Shown: in pieces, positions 36,905 to 45,702 of the stretch
How positions within the stretch are numbered: position 1 is the stretch's first letter
How the letters are laid out: each line of letters opens with the position of its first letter
Assembly (NCBI RefSeq): GCF_019402665.1
Contig: NZ_VSST01000020.1
Coordinates: 1 to 64,000 of the forward strand
From: Bradyrhizobium canariense
Lineage (GTDB): Bacteria > Pseudomonadota > Alphaproteobacteria > Rhizobiales > Xanthobacteraceae
Length of the DNA stretch: 64,000 nt
Direction of reading: 5' to 3'
Notes under the pieces: generated by a model
Database searches by the model: none
Seen by the model: the letters and a program-made list of their open reading frames with translations, nothing else
What the model was told of the DNA's origin: nothing
Translations under genes and position numbers: made by a program

Positions 36905-37559
36905 CGCCGATTCTCCCGTCGCGAAGATGGATAATCCGATCGGCGCGCGCGGCAAGCGCCTGACTATGGGTTGCCACGAGGACGGCAACACCGGCCCGGC
37001 ATTGCTCGTTTAGTATGTCGAGGATGGACCGTTCCGTGACGGCGTCGACCTCGCCGGTCGGCTCGTCCGCGAGAAGGATACGAGGAGCCGCAGCCAGGGC
37101 GACGGCAAGACCCGCCCGCGCCAACTCGCCTCCCGACAGCTGACCTGGCCGCGCCGCAGCGCGCTCCTCAAGCCCGACACCCGCCAACAGGTTCTTTGCC
37201 CGCTCGTCGTTGATTTTGCCAGCGATGAGCATCGCGAGCTTGATGTTGTCCGCAACTGAAAGCGAGGGAAACAGGTTCCTCGATTGCATCAGGATGCCGA
37301 TGTTCGCGCCGCGGCGGCGTGCGCGCTCGGCTTCCGACCGGCGGGTCAGGCGCTCCCCGAGAAATTCGACATACCCCCCATCGGGTTCATCCAGACCCGA
37401 CAGGCAGGCAAGCAGCGTCGACTTGCCGCTGCCGGACGGGCCCACCAGCGCGACCAGTTCGCCCTCGTTGAGCCGCAGGCTGACGCCACGAAGCGCGAGC
37501 GTTTCGGATTCGCGTGCGTGAAAGAACCGGTAGAGATCGAAAGCTTCCAGGGTGGCCAT
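36897..37559 (-). CDS. ABC transporter ATPase (LolD/MacB type), first copy
   Basis: A 220-residue ATPase with Walker A LVGPSGSGKST, signature LSGGELARAGLAVAL, Walker B ILLADEPTGEVDAVT and switch His in VATHSQAL. The signature region (GGELARAG instead of GGQxQRVA) differs from the second ATPase, so the two sites of a heterodimer may not be equivalent. It begins one base after the stop of the periplasmic protein gene and overlaps the second ATPase. Confidence 0.92.
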   Translation of the reverse strand: MATLEAFDLYRFFHARESETLALRGVSLRLNEGELVALVGPSGSGKSTLLACLSGLDEPDGGYVEFLGERLTRRSEAERARRRGANIGILMQSRNLFPSLSVADNIKLAMLIAGKINDERAKNLLAGVGLEERAAARPGQLSGGELARAGLAVALAAAPRILLADEPTGEVDAVTERSILDILNEQCRAGVAVLVATHSQALAARADRIIHLRDGRIGDA

Positions 37560-37560
37560 G

Positions 37561-38142
37561 TCATTGCCACCTGAAGCTCTTCGCCATCAGATCCCATTGA
37601 TCGGCATTGTCCGCTCCCAAGGGCGCCGACATGGTCAACGTGACCAACTTGCCATTCTGCCAGAAAAAATAGCGGTCGTTCTCTTCGCGGATCGCCTTGT
37701 CGGTCACCGGGTTCGGCTCGGAATTCGAGCTATAGCTGACGACCACGGCCAGTCCGGAAGGGAGCTTGACGGATTTGACCCCTGTCACGCGAACCGCCCT
37801 GCCAGTCTTTTCAAGGTCGGCGACTTCCTGTTGTTTGGCGTTGACCACGCTTATGGCATCGGAACGTTGCGACACAGCCAGTGCAATCGTGTTGTACTTG
37901 TCCCTGAAGGTGACGCCGTCGGATGTCTCGCGGCGAGCCCATCCTTCCGGGACCTTGATGTTGAAGCCGAGCGGCGAGCGGTAGTCGATGAAGACCTGAT
38001 TGTCCGGGATGTCGCCGGGCGGGTTCTTTTCCGCGGCGACCGGCTTTTCGGCGCTGCTTGCTTGCGCAAAGGCAGACGCGGGCGCGAATCCAACGAGGCT
38101 CGCCAGAGCGGCGGCGATAGCAACGGCGCTCATTCTGTTCAT
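37561..38142 (-). CDS. Exported protein, first gene of ABC/DedA operon
   Basis: A 193-residue protein with a signal peptide (MNRMSAVAIAAALASLVGFA, cleavage near AFAQA). The mature part looks like a PsbP/MOG1-type lipid- or protein-binding fold (SPLGFNIKVPEGWARRETSD, KVTMS-like strands at the end: KLVTLTMSAPLG). It may be the periplasmic partner of the FtsX-type transporter. The ATG at 38142 follows a near-perfect AGGAGGT. A response-regulator site lies about 120 bases upstream. Confidence 0.8.
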   Translation of the reverse strand: MNRMSAVAIAAALASLVGFAPASAFAQASSAEKPVAAEKNPPGDIPDNQVFIDYRSPLGFNIKVPEGWARRETSDGVTFRDKYNTIALAVSQRSDAISVVNAKQQEVADLEKTGRAVRVTGVKSVKLPSGLAVVVSYSSNSEPNPVTDKAIREENDRYFFWQNGKLVTLTMSAPLGADNADQWDLMAKSFRWQ

Positions 38143-38263
38143 GGTTGACCTCCTGTTGCCCCCCTTGCGAATTGCGACCTTGAAGATGCCCAAAGCTCGT
38201 TAGTTGTCTTCCTATCATCCTACCTCGCCTCCTGGATTGAGCAGGATCATTTCAACGATGAGA

Positions 38264-38279
38264 ATTAGCTGCGACTTAG
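38264..38279 (-). promoter_or_regulatory. OmpR-type operator upstream of ABC/DedA operon
   Basis: Plus strand ATTAG-N6-CTTAG; on the minus strand CTAAG-N6-CTAAT. The two half-sites are spaced exactly 11 bases, one helical turn, as for OmpR/PhoB-class dimers. It matches the two sites beside the response-regulator gene, with one changed base. Confidence 0.6.
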
Positions 38280-38312
38280 GAGCACGCCCGTTCCGGAGAC
38301 CGCTGGGCTTCT

Positions 38313-39656
38313 CTACGCGGCCGCGTCTTTACTGGGTAATGCATCCGGAACGCCGGCAATCGGCAGCCGTACCGTGACACGGAGCCCTGACCGGCCGGCG
38401 CCCGCGATGTTCTCCAGCGCGATTCCGCCACCCAGGCTGTCGACAATGCGCTTCACGATGGACAAGCCAAGACCGGTTCCTTCTCCCTCCGGGCGAGAGC
38501 CCCGGAAAAACGGGTCGAAGATTTGATCCATGTCGCCGGAAGCAATGCCGGGGCCGGTATCCTCAACCTGCAGGATCGCCACGTCGTCCTGTGGATAGAT
38601 CCCGATATCGATCGTTCCGCCCCGGGGCGTGAAACGAAGCGCGTTATCGAGCAAATTGCGGACGATCGCCGCGAGCATCACCGGCTCGCTGCGCACCGTG
38701 AGAGGTTCGACAAGCGCGAAGCCGAGATCGATGCCGCGGTCAAGCGCCTCCGGCAGCAGATCGGCCACGACCTCTTTCGCCACACAGTCTAGCGCTGCAA
38801 GCGGCATTTCGGCAGGGTCGGAGGGGGTAGCCTCATGCCGCGCCAGCGCGAGCAATTGCTCAAGGAGATGCTTGGTGCGATGCATACCCTGCTTGAGCGC
38901 GGCGACGCGCTCCCGCGCGACCTCGGGGAGCGCGACCGAATCAAGATTTTCCGCCTGCAGGCTGAGCGCGGTGATCGGCGTCCGCAGCTCATGCGCTGCA
39001 TCGGCAACGAAGCGCCGGTGCTGATCCATCAAGAGCCGCATACGCGCCAACAATCCGTTGATCGAGGTGATGAACGGATGCAGCTCGCTGGGCGTACGCT
39101 TTAGCGGCAGCGGAGTCATGTCATCGGCTCGCCTTGAATCGAGATCTCCGGCAAGCTGGACTATCGGGCGGAGCGAGTGCGCAATGACAAGCGCCGTGAC
39201 CAGCATCAGGCAGGGAATCAGCGCGGCGATCGGAAGCAACGTACGAAACGCCACATCGCGCGCGGTTTCGTCTCGAACAGTGGTCGGCTGCGCCACGGCG
39301 AACCGGCTGCCGTCGGATCGCGTTCGCAGGAGCACCCGGACTGGTTGTTTCTTCCACGTCGCGACCTGCAGACCATCGGGCAGGTTGAAGAGCTGGCGAT
39401 CCTCTGCCAAGCCTCGCGGCGTCTTTCCCAACTCGACGAGCCAGACCTCTGTGTCCTCCTCGACGCCGTGAAGAGGCTGGCCGCCGCTGAAACCGGCATT
39501 TTGGGCCAGGCTCGCAAGTTGGATCAGGATCGAGTCCTGCAGTTCGATGGCCTCGCCGAACGCCCAGCTATAGGCGAACATTCCGCCGATTGCACCGCTC
39601 ACCAGTATGATTGCGGTCAGGCCGACGAACAGGCGCGCGCGCAGGGACCTGATCAT
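38313..39656 (-). CDS. Sensor histidine kinase, QseC/PmrB-like
   Basis: A 447-residue inner-membrane kinase: helix at about 9-31, a periplasmic domain to about 140, second helix 141-162, HAMP, then HisKA with the phosphorylated His222 in ADAAHELRTPITAL, and a HATPase domain with the N-box LAAIVRNLLDNALRF, the G1 box VEDTGPGI and GEGTGLGLSIVKRIV. It overlaps its regulator by four bases (ATGA). The short periplasmic domain is like that of QseC or PmrB, which sense metals, pH or cationic peptides; the actual signal is unknown. Confidence 0.93.
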   Translation of the reverse strand: MIRSLRARLFVGLTAIILVSGAIGGMFAYSWAFGEAIELQDSILIQLASLAQNAGFSGGQPLHGVEEDTEVWLVELGKTPRGLAEDRQLFNLPDGLQVATWKKQPVRVLLRTRSDGSRFAVAQPTTVRDETARDVAFRTLLPIAALIPCLMLVTALVIAHSLRPIVQLAGDLDSRRADDMTPLPLKRTPSELHPFITSINGLLARMRLLMDQHRRFVADAAHELRTPITALSLQAENLDSVALPEVARERVAALKQGMHRTKHLLEQLLALARHEATPSDPAEMPLAALDCVAKEVVADLLPEALDRGIDLGFALVEPLTVRSEPVMLAAIVRNLLDNALRFTPRGGTIDIGIYPQDDVAILQVEDTGPGIASGDMDQIFDPFFRGSRPEGEGTGLGLSIVKRIVDSLGGGIALENIAGAGRSGLRVTVRLPIAGVPDALPSKDAAA

Positions 39657-40315
39657 GATGAGCGGTCCACCATCCAGCCGACTCCGCGCACGTTGCGGAT
39701 CGCTGCGGCTCCGAGCTTCTTGCGGATGGTGTGGATGAGGTATTCAATGGCATTGCTCTCGACCTCTTCATTCCAACCGTAAATCTGCCGTTCGAGCTCG
39801 CTGCGCGACAGGACTCTGCCCGGCCGCGCAAGCAGCGCCTGCAGCAAAGCGAACTCGCGCGCGGTCAGCAGCGCGATCTGATCGACAAACGACGCCTGCC
39901 GCGTTGCCGGGTCAAGGTTAAGCTTGCCGTTGCTCAAGAGCGGCGGGGAGCCGCTGCCCTCGCGGCGGAGCACAGCGCGCATCCGCGCCAACAGTTCGCG
40001 AATTTCGAACGGTTTTACCAGGTAGTCGTCCGCGCCGAGATCGAGGCCGTCGATCCGGTCATCGACCGCGTCCCGAGCGGTTACGATGATCACGGGGAAT
40101 CTCCGGCCCAATGTGCGCAGGCGCCGAAGCACCTCGCGGCCGTCCGCCTTCGGCAGCCCAAGATCGAGCAGGCCCAACTCGTAAGATTCATTCTCCGCCG
40201 CGTGGACCGCCGTCTCGCCGTCGGTGACCCAATCGACCGCATAGGCTGCATCCTTGAGCGCCTGCTCGATGGCCGTGCCGATCATTCTGTCGTCCTCGAT
40301 CAACAGAACTCGCAT
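39653..40315 (-). CDS. OmpR-family response regulator, QseB/PmrA-like
   Basis: A 220-residue regulator. Receiver: acidic pair Glu7-Asp8-Asp9, phospho-acceptor Asp51 in LLDLGLPKADG, and conserved Lys in LVKPFEIRELLAR. The winged helix at about 125-220 ends with SNAIEYLIHTIRKKLG, the QseB/PmrA type of recognition helix. It is first in its operon, divergent from the four-repeat membrane protein gene, with period-11 direct repeats on both sides of the 209-base gap. Those sites resemble the PmrA/QseB box (CTTAA-N6-CTTAA), so it most likely regulates both directions. Confidence 0.93.
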   Translation of the reverse strand: MRVLLIEDDRMIGTAIEQALKDAAYAVDWVTDGETAVHAAENESYELGLLDLGLPKADGREVLRRLRTLGRRFPVIIVTARDAVDDRIDGLDLGADDYLVKPFEIRELLARMRAVLRREGSGSPPLLSNGKLNLDPATRQASFVDQIALLTAREFALLQALLARPGRVLSRSELERQIYGWNEEVESNAIEYLIHTIRKKLGAAAIRNVRGVGWMVDRSS

Positions 40316-40373
40316 CGTTCGTTTCCTCACTCGGGAGTCAAGAATCGGACATGCCTAATTCTTGTGCTTCAGA

Positions 40374-40389
40374 CTTAGCGCAGACTTAG
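40374..40389 (-). promoter_or_regulatory. OmpR-type operator upstream of the two-component genes
   Basis: AGACTTAG-CGC-AGACTTAG on the plus strand, i.e. CTAAGTCT-N3-CTAAGTCT toward the regulator gene. Half-sites repeat every 11 bases. Located about 60 bases upstream of the regulator's start codon, suited to autoregulation. Confidence 0.7.
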
Positions 40390-40450
40390 GCCGGGTCCGC
40401 CCGCAAGTTGACAAAAAAGTTAGCGTCGGCGCTGCAGGAAACTCCTCGCC

Positions 40451-40466
40451 CTAAGGCGCGCCTAAG
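40451..40466 (+). promoter_or_regulatory. OmpR-type operator upstream of membrane-protein operon
   Basis: CTAAG-GCGCGC-CTAAG on the plus strand, again an exact 11-base period, about 59 bases before the start codon at 40525. Orientation is toward the membrane protein gene, mirror image to the site at 40374. Confidence 0.7.
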
Positions 40467-40524
40467 TTGGCCGTGGCCAAACTTCCGACGTCGCTTGAGT
40501 GCAACTCGATTCCGGGAGAACCAC

Positions 40525-41313
40525 ATGTCCATGGCCGGGGAACTGCGCTTATCGCCGATGCTGAACAAGGTTCCGGAGATCGCGCTCATTTTCTGGACCA
40601 TCAAAATCCTCTCAACCACGGTGGGCGAGACCGGCGCAGACTATCTCGCCGTGCATGTCGGTCTCGGGGCAACCCTGACCATGGCCTGCATGGCTGGTCT
40701 CCTGATCGCTGCGCTTGTCTTGCAGCTGCGCGCACGCCGCTATATTCCCTGGATCTATTGGCTCACGGTGGTTCTGGTCAGCATTGTCGGAACCCAAATT
40801 ACAGATTTTATGAGCGACAAGCTCGAGATCAGCCTTTACGTGAGCACGGCGGTCTTCGCCTGTGCGCTCGCCGGAACCTTCGCGATCTGGTACGGCGTCG
40901 AGCACACGCTCTCGATCCGCACCATCGTGACCACCCGCCGCGAGCTCTTTTACTGGGCCGCCGTTCTCTTGACCTTTGCGCTCGGCACCGCGGGGGGCGA
41001 CCTCGCTACTGAGGCGCTCGGGCTCGGTTTCCAGCTTGGCGTCCTCGCGTTCGGCGTGCTGATCGCGTTCATCGCCGTTTTCTACTCGCTCGGTGTCAAC
41101 CCGGTCCTGACCTTCTGGCTTGCTTACATTCTGACGCGCCCACTCGGCGCGTCGCTCGGTGACTTGCTGTCGCAGTCGCGTCATTACGGCGGGTTCGGTC
41201 TCGGCACGATCCAGACCAGCCTGGCCTTCCTGACCGTGATCATCGCGCTGGTCGCCTGGGTGACCTTTGAGGGGGATCGCAGCAAAGGTGTCCATCCGGC
41301 GGAGTCATCTTGA
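40525..41313 (+). CDS. COG4705-type four-repeat membrane protein, copy 1
   Basis: A 262-residue inner-membrane protein with about eight helices arranged as four similar repeats. Each repeat has an aromatic-Trp start and ends with Gly-x-Asp: FWTIKILSTTVGETGAD, IYWLTVVLVSIVGTQITD, FYWAAVLLTFALGTAGGD and TFWLAYILTRPLGASLGD. The four acidic residues in or near the membrane suggest a transporter or channel, but no function is established. The ATG at 40525 follows CGGGAG. A related gene lies 690 bases downstream, and a response-regulator site precedes this one. Confidence 0.82.
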   Translation: MSMAGELRLSPMLNKVPEIALIFWTIKILSTTVGETGADYLAVHVGLGATLTMACMAGLLIAALVLQLRARRYIPWIYWLTVVLVSIVGTQITDFMSDKLEISLYVSTAVFACALAGTFAIWYGVEHTLSIRTIVTTRRELFYWAAVLLTFALGTAGGDLATEALGLGFQLGVLAFGVLIAFIAVFYSLGVNPVLTFWLAYILTRPLGASLGDLLSQSRHYGGFGLGTIQTSLAFLTVIIALVAWVTFEGDRSKGVHPAESS

Positions 41314-41371
41314 GCTTTTACCCTAGAGCCTGCGTGGATGGTGCGCAGGGCAAGCCATGAGGAGATTGTTC

Positions 41372-41773
41372 ATGAAAAGAGTTCTTCTGGCAGCAGTGGC
41401 CGGCCTGCTCACGTGGGCCATCGGCGAGCCTATTCCTCCAGGCGGCGCCGCTTCGTTCCTGCCGACGGCCGAAGCCGGCGTATCCTCCAAGCTCGGTGAC
41501 CTGTCGCCGTTCCGCAGCGTCGTGGTCGATGTTTCCGCTCTGATAGACAAGGGCGACCTCGGCGGCGCCAAGAACCGGATCAGGGATCTTGAGGCACAAT
41601 GGGACGATGCGGAAGCTGCGCTAAAGCCGCGCGCCGCCGCTGACTGGCACACGCTCGACAAGGCGATCGACCGTGCGCTCGAGGCGTTGCGGGCAGCGTC
41701 GCCCGATACGACCAAATGCAAGCAGACGATCGCTGACCTGCTGTCCGTCATGGATTCGGTCGGAAAAGACTGA
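41372..41773 (+). CDS. Small exported helical protein between the two membrane proteins
   Basis: A 133-residue protein with a signal peptide ([20 protein letters not shown]) and a mature part that is almost wholly helical ([39 protein letters not shown]). One cysteine is near the C-terminus ([12 protein letters not shown]). It is probably periplasmic. GAGGAG precedes the ATG at 41372. Lying 58 bases after the first four-repeat protein and before the second, it is likely co-expressed and may be a soluble partner or regulator of them. I recognise no named domain. Confidence 0.75.
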   Translation: MKRVLLAAVAGLLTWAIGEPIPPGGAASFLPTAEAGVSSKLGDLSPFRSVVVDVSALIDKGDLGGAKNRIRDLEAQWDDAEAALKPRAAADWHTLDKAIDRALEALRAASPDTTKCKQTIADLLSVMDSVGKD

Positions 41774-42003
41774 GGACGACTGCGATGCTCTTTCGGCTGC
41801 GGCGCACAAGTGTTGCGGTGATGTTGCGGCAAGCGAGCCGCGATGCGATCTCCAGAACGCGATTTGCTGCTGTCGCAGAGCGGCAGAACTGCAGAAAACA
41901 CAGTTCCTAGAGCGACCTTCTCGCGCGTCCGGCGTTGAGACTCAGCAAAAGACTGCCGCTCACAAGCCAAAAACAAAACCCGTAGACGTTTGCTGGAGGT
42001 ACA

Positions 42004-42807
42004 ATGCCAAACGAAGACAATTTCGTGAGCAAGATCCCCGAGGTGACGCTCGGCTTCTGGGTGATCAAGATCCTCGCCACGACGCTCGGCGAAACGGGCG
42101 GCGATACTGTGACAATGAGCTGGCTGCACGCTGACCAAAATGCCCATAACGGGGGTTATTTGATCGGCACTGGCATATTCCTTGCCGTGTTCGTTGCGGC
42201 GGTGATCGCTCAAATCTCGACGAAGAGGTTCAACGCCTGGATTTACTGGATCGCCATCGTGGCCTCCACGACGGTGGGCACCGCCATGGCTGACTTTTTC
42301 GATCGCTCGTTGGGCATCGGCTACACAGGAGGCTCGTTGATTTTGTTGGCCTGCGTCTTGTGCTCGCTCGGGGCTTGGTACCTCACTATCGGTTCGATAA
42401 ACGTTCAGACGGTTGCAACGCCGAAAGTGGAAATCTTCTATTGGGTGACGATCACATTTTCGCAAACTCTGGGTACCGCGCTCGGAGACTGGACCGCGGA
42501 CAGTACCGGATTGGGATATGACGGAGGCGCGCTTGTGTTCTGTGCGGGACTGATCGTGCTGGCAGCTCTGTACTATTGGACGACAATCTCGCACGTGTTC
42601 CTATTCTGGGCGGCTTTCATCTTGACGCGACCGCTCGGTGCGACGGTCGGCGACTTTCTGGACAAGCCGACGAGCCACGGCGGCTTGGCGCTCAGTCGTC
42701 CTCTCGCATCGGGGGTGATCCTCGCCGTCATCGTCATTCTCATTCTGGTCTTGCCACAGAGGCCCGGACGGCATCCCGGATCCGGCGTCGCAGCGCAGGT
42801 GCGGTGA
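42004..42807 (+). CDS. COG4705-type four-repeat membrane protein, copy 2
   Basis: A 267-residue paralogue of the protein at 40525 with the same four repeats: FWVIKILATTLGETGGD, IYWIAIVASTTVGTAMAD, FYWVTITFSQTLGTALGD and LFWAAFILTRPLGATVGD. The first and fourth repeats are the most alike between the copies. GGAGGT lies five bases before the ATG. Unlike copy 1 its upstream gap (230 bases) has no period-11 site, so it may be read from the upstream promoter. The pair may form a heteromer. Confidence 0.82.
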   Translation: MPNEDNFVSKIPEVTLGFWVIKILATTLGETGGDTVTMSWLHADQNAHNGGYLIGTGIFLAVFVAAVIAQISTKRFNAWIYWIAIVASTTVGTAMADFFDRSLGIGYTGGSLILLACVLCSLGAWYLTIGSINVQTVATPKVEIFYWVTITFSQTLGTALGDWTADSTGLGYDGGALVFCAGLIVLAALYYWTTISHVFLFWAAFILTRPLGATVGDFLDKPTSHGGLALSRPLASGVILAVIVILILVLPQRPGRHPGSGVAAQVR

Positions 42808-42890
42808 TCCTCAGATGGAGTAGGCGCATTTTGCTGAGGACGCTCGCATTCCACACCCCGATTAGATCGTTTGGCAGAGGATGTCGTTCA

Positions 42891-43628
42891 ATGCGCGTTC
42901 TGTCGGGTTGGCTAGGTGCTACAGTGCTGGTCCTGCTGGCGCGGCCGGCGGTCGCGGGTCCTCCCTTCGTGTCCGACGATCCCGAACCGACCGAATATCA
43001 TCACTTCGAGATATACACATTCAACAATGGGACGAATACGCGCGACGGCATAGATGGCGGGGCGGGCATAGATTTTAACTACGGTGCAGCGCCTGACCTT
43101 CAGCTCACAGCGACCTTGCCCGCGGGCTTCAGTCAATCTGCGGCCGGCGGCACGAATTTTGGGTTGAGCAACATAGAGCTTGCCGCAAAATACCGGTTTC
43201 TGCATCAAGACAACTTCGGTCTCGACGTCGCCGTGTTTCCTCGCGTTTTTCTCCCCAGCGGTTCGAACACGATCGGCGACAACCATGCCTCGTTGCTTCT
43301 TCCGGTTTGGGTGCAAAAGGATTGGAAGGGCGGATGGTCCGCCTTCGGGGGCGGTGGATGCGTGTTCGGCGCCCTTCGCAGAGCAGATTTCTGTTTGGCG
43401 GGTGGTGTTCTCACATATCAACTAATGCCCAAGCTTCAGATCGGTGCGGAGCTCTTTCATCAGACCGCCAACTCTACGGGCACGCCCGCGACAACCAGCC
43501 TCGGGGTGGGATGGCGCTATGATCTCAGCAGCAATTTCCATCTGCTCGGCTATGTCAGGCGAGGAGTCGAGAACACGGAGCAAACTGATCGCTATTCCTG
43601 GTACACATCCGTTCTGTTCACCTTCTGA
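42891..43628 (+). CDS. Outer-membrane beta-barrel protein
   Basis: A 245-residue exported protein with a signal peptide ending near AVAGPP and strand after strand of alternating residues, ending in Phe (SWYTSVLFTF), the usual C-terminal signal for barrel insertion. The middle (NYGAAPDLQLTATLPAGF, and AELFHQTANSTGTPATTSLG) resembles the MetA/phenol-degradation type transporter barrels. The cargo is not known. It lies 83 bases after the second four-repeat membrane protein and may complete a trans-envelope system. The frame is open far upstream, but the ATG at 42891 starts the signal peptide. Confidence 0.78.
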   Translation: MRVLSGWLGATVLVLLARPAVAGPPFVSDDPEPTEYHHFEIYTFNNGTNTRDGIDGGAGIDFNYGAAPDLQLTATLPAGFSQSAAGGTNFGLSNIELAAKYRFLHQDNFGLDVAVFPRVFLPSGSNTIGDNHASLLLPVWVQKDWKGGWSAFGGGGCVFGALRRADFCLAGGVLTYQLMPKLQIGAELFHQTANSTGTPATTSLGVGWRYDLSSNFHLLGYVRRGVENTEQTDRYSWYTSVLFTF

Positions 43629-44054
43629 AACTGATTAGCGTTCCCTGGGGCTGCGCGGACCCATCTCCGGCAGTGCGCATCAATGCATGTCGCTGCCAGA
43701 GTTGCCCGCCGGTGCAGGTTAATGGCAGTTGCCTCTGCGCATGCCGGCCGCAAATTCAGTGAAAGCTCCTAATTGGATTCCGACGGCCCGGCTTTTCTGG
43801 CTTGCGGCAGCCGATCATTTTCCATCGAGTCCGTCACAGGAATCGGGTCGATGGTGGTTTGCTTGGTTGGCCTGTGTCAGCCAACGGTCACTGAGTGCCA
43901 CGGCGACGATGCGCGGCTTCAAGGCGCGTACAAATCACCACATCACCTCCAGATCTTTGGGTTCGGCTCTGGCGCACAGCAGGACTGTCCTGTAATGTAG
44001 ATCTCGACCGGATACCCGCGGCCGGAGCCGCGCCGGGGCCGGTATGGAGGTCTC
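43629..44054. other. Intergenic stretch
   Basis: About 425 bases without a recognisable gene, repeat or strong hairpin, between the barrel gene and a small hypothetical gene. Confidence 0.35.
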
Positions 44055-44408
44055 ATGCGCCTCCTCGACATTGGCTTCGCCTTTGCGGTTGCTGGGGCCG
44101 TTTGGCTCCGCTGGCAATCGGATGGATCAGTAGACGTCAAGACGTCCTATTTTTGGACGATGGCTGACACTGTGATCTGCGAAACGCCATTCCAAATCCG
44201 AAAGGCAATCGTCGCAATGGCTCAGGACGACGGAGCCCGCATTCGTAGTCTCGCCTGTACCCGACCTGGGGCCGGCAAGAGAGTGCGCGTCGTTTCCATG
44301 CCTGCAACTACATACGGGCCCTGGGAAATTCAATTGATTTCGGAGAGAGGCACCGCCGCCACGATGTGGGGCTATGCCGATCAATTTGAAGCTGACCGAG
44401 ATCAATAG
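44055..44408 (+). CDS. Small hypothetical exported or membrane-anchored protein
   Basis: A 117-residue frame with a good ribosome site (GGAGG shortly before the ATG) and a hydrophobic N-terminus (LLDIGFAFAVAGAVWL), followed by a soluble part (TVICETPFQIRKAIVAMAQD) with two cysteines. Not recognised as a family. The residue pattern is protein-like, but with no operon partner its reality is moderately supported. Confidence 0.5.
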   Translation: MRLLDIGFAFAVAGAVWLRWQSDGSVDVKTSYFWTMADTVICETPFQIRKAIVAMAQDDGARIRSLACTRPGAGKRVRVVSMPATTYGPWEIQLISERGTAATMWGYADQFEADRDQ

Positions 44409-44684
44409 TTACGACGAGCCGCCGATCGTTAGTCGCTCAATCTGTTACGTTCATCGCTGTCTTGGTGCCACTCCGTGAAGCCATGCCCAGCGGCGGGCTT
44501 CACCCTGCAACAGGGCACCAACGCGCCGCAATCGACACGCTGCACGCGATTCCGAGCAACGTATCCGGTCAGATTCAGTTGCTGGCGAGAAGGGCTATGC
44601 TAGGGCTACGGGGACGTCCGAAAATCTTCACAACAGCAGCCCTCCTCCCCAGGTCGCATTTGACCCATTGCGCCTGTGCGCCCC

Positions 44685-45536
44685 TCAAGTCGGTCGCTGG
44701 CCCGAGCCTATTTTGAACGCGATAGGCAGGTTCAGCCCATCGGCTGATTTGTAGACGCTGGCACAACGTTCGAACGCGGTTCGGATCAAGCCTTGAGTCG
44801 CCTGATCTTGCTTCCGGATGACAGCGCCGGTCAGAACGAGACTGCCCAACCCGCCTCGCCAAAGGGTCTCCGTATCGGGGACGAAGTAGGTTGCAGCGTG
44901 CTCTGTGACCTTCACCTCCGTGAGGCCAGCTCCGTCTAGCAACTGGAGGAATTCGCCCGAGTTGGAATAACGAAACACATTGTGGCCCTGTGGCACGTCC
45001 AGCGGAGCCGATACGCCGATCTCGGCAATCGCGTCACGGAAGATGCCTTGAATACGCTGGCGCGACGGATCACCCCACCAAGAAAACGCAATGCGTCCGC
45101 CGGGCGATAAGGTTCGTACGCACTCTGCGACAGCAAGTTCTGGCCGGGGAAAATGTCCAAGCCCGAAAGCGCAGACGACTGCGTCAAACGTATGATCGGG
45201 AAATGGGAGATGTTCTACGTCTGCCTCACGATATTCGATCGTGGGGTACAGTCGCTGCGCCAGCTCTATCATCCGCGGCGACAAGTCAACACCGACCGAG
45301 CGTGCGCCACGATTTGCGGCTTCGGCTGTAAGAGCACCCGGTCCGCTCGCGACATCCAGCAGACGTGTACCACGGTGCAAATGCACGTCGTCGAAAAGAG
45401 GATCGGTGGCTAGAGCAGTCACCGCCGCAAAAAATGCATGATAGCTCTTCGCCAAAGCATCATGACCTTGGCGTTCGAAGGCCCGCAGTCGTTCCGCCTC
45501 GCTGCTAGACAGTTCTGCTGGAGACAAAATCATCAT
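44685..45536 (-). CDS. Class I SAM-dependent methyltransferase
   Basis: A 283-residue soluble enzyme of the UbiE/Methyltransf_11 type. Motif I is LLDVASGPGALTAEAA, the acidic SAM ribose contact is in VGVDLSPRMI, post-I region READVEHLPFPDHTFD, and motif II/III FDAVVCAFGLGHF and LSPGGRIAFSWW. The substrate cannot be predicted from sequence. Transcribed leftward, ending beside hypothetical DNA, with the 93-bp repeat starting 61 bases upstream of its start codon. Confidence 0.9.
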   Translation of the reverse strand: MMILSPAELSSSEAERLRAFERQGHDALAKSYHAFFAAVTALATDPLFDDVHLHRGTRLLDVASGPGALTAEAANRGARSVGVDLSPRMIELAQRLYPTIEYREADVEHLPFPDHTFDAVVCAFGLGHFPRPELAVAECVRTLSPGGRIAFSWWGDPSRQRIQGIFRDAIAEIGVSAPLDVPQGHNVFRYSNSGEFLQLLDGAGLTEVKVTEHAATYFVPDTETLWRGGLGSLVLTGAVIRKQDQATQGLIRTAFERCASVYKSADGLNLPIAFKIGSGQRPT

Positions 45537-45596
45537 CCCCTAGACGCAAGACCGCTCAACAATAACAGCTCTCCGGAAGCGGGCAAACATCCTAGA

Positions 45597-45689
45597 TGTG
45601 AAAGGGCCTTCAAGATTGCCCCCTCCACCGCTTGGTAGGTCAATAGCTTAGCTCGCCGATCGGCGTCGGGACCCCGCGCCGATTGACAC
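45597..45689 (-). repeat. 93-bp repeat, copy 2, IS21-like end
   Basis: Identical to 29724-29816 except one base. Its outer end, followed by CACG, also matches the short sequence at 48073-48090 over 18 bases. It ends 13 bases before the stop of the relaxase fragment, marking a recombination junction. Confidence 0.75.
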
Positions 45690-45702
45690 ACGTTGGCTCA
45701 TC

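Noticed and set aside
41323..42594. A 423-residue minus-strand gene
   Set aside because: It overlaps two convincing plus-strand genes, with Arg/Ser-rich composition of a shadow frame.
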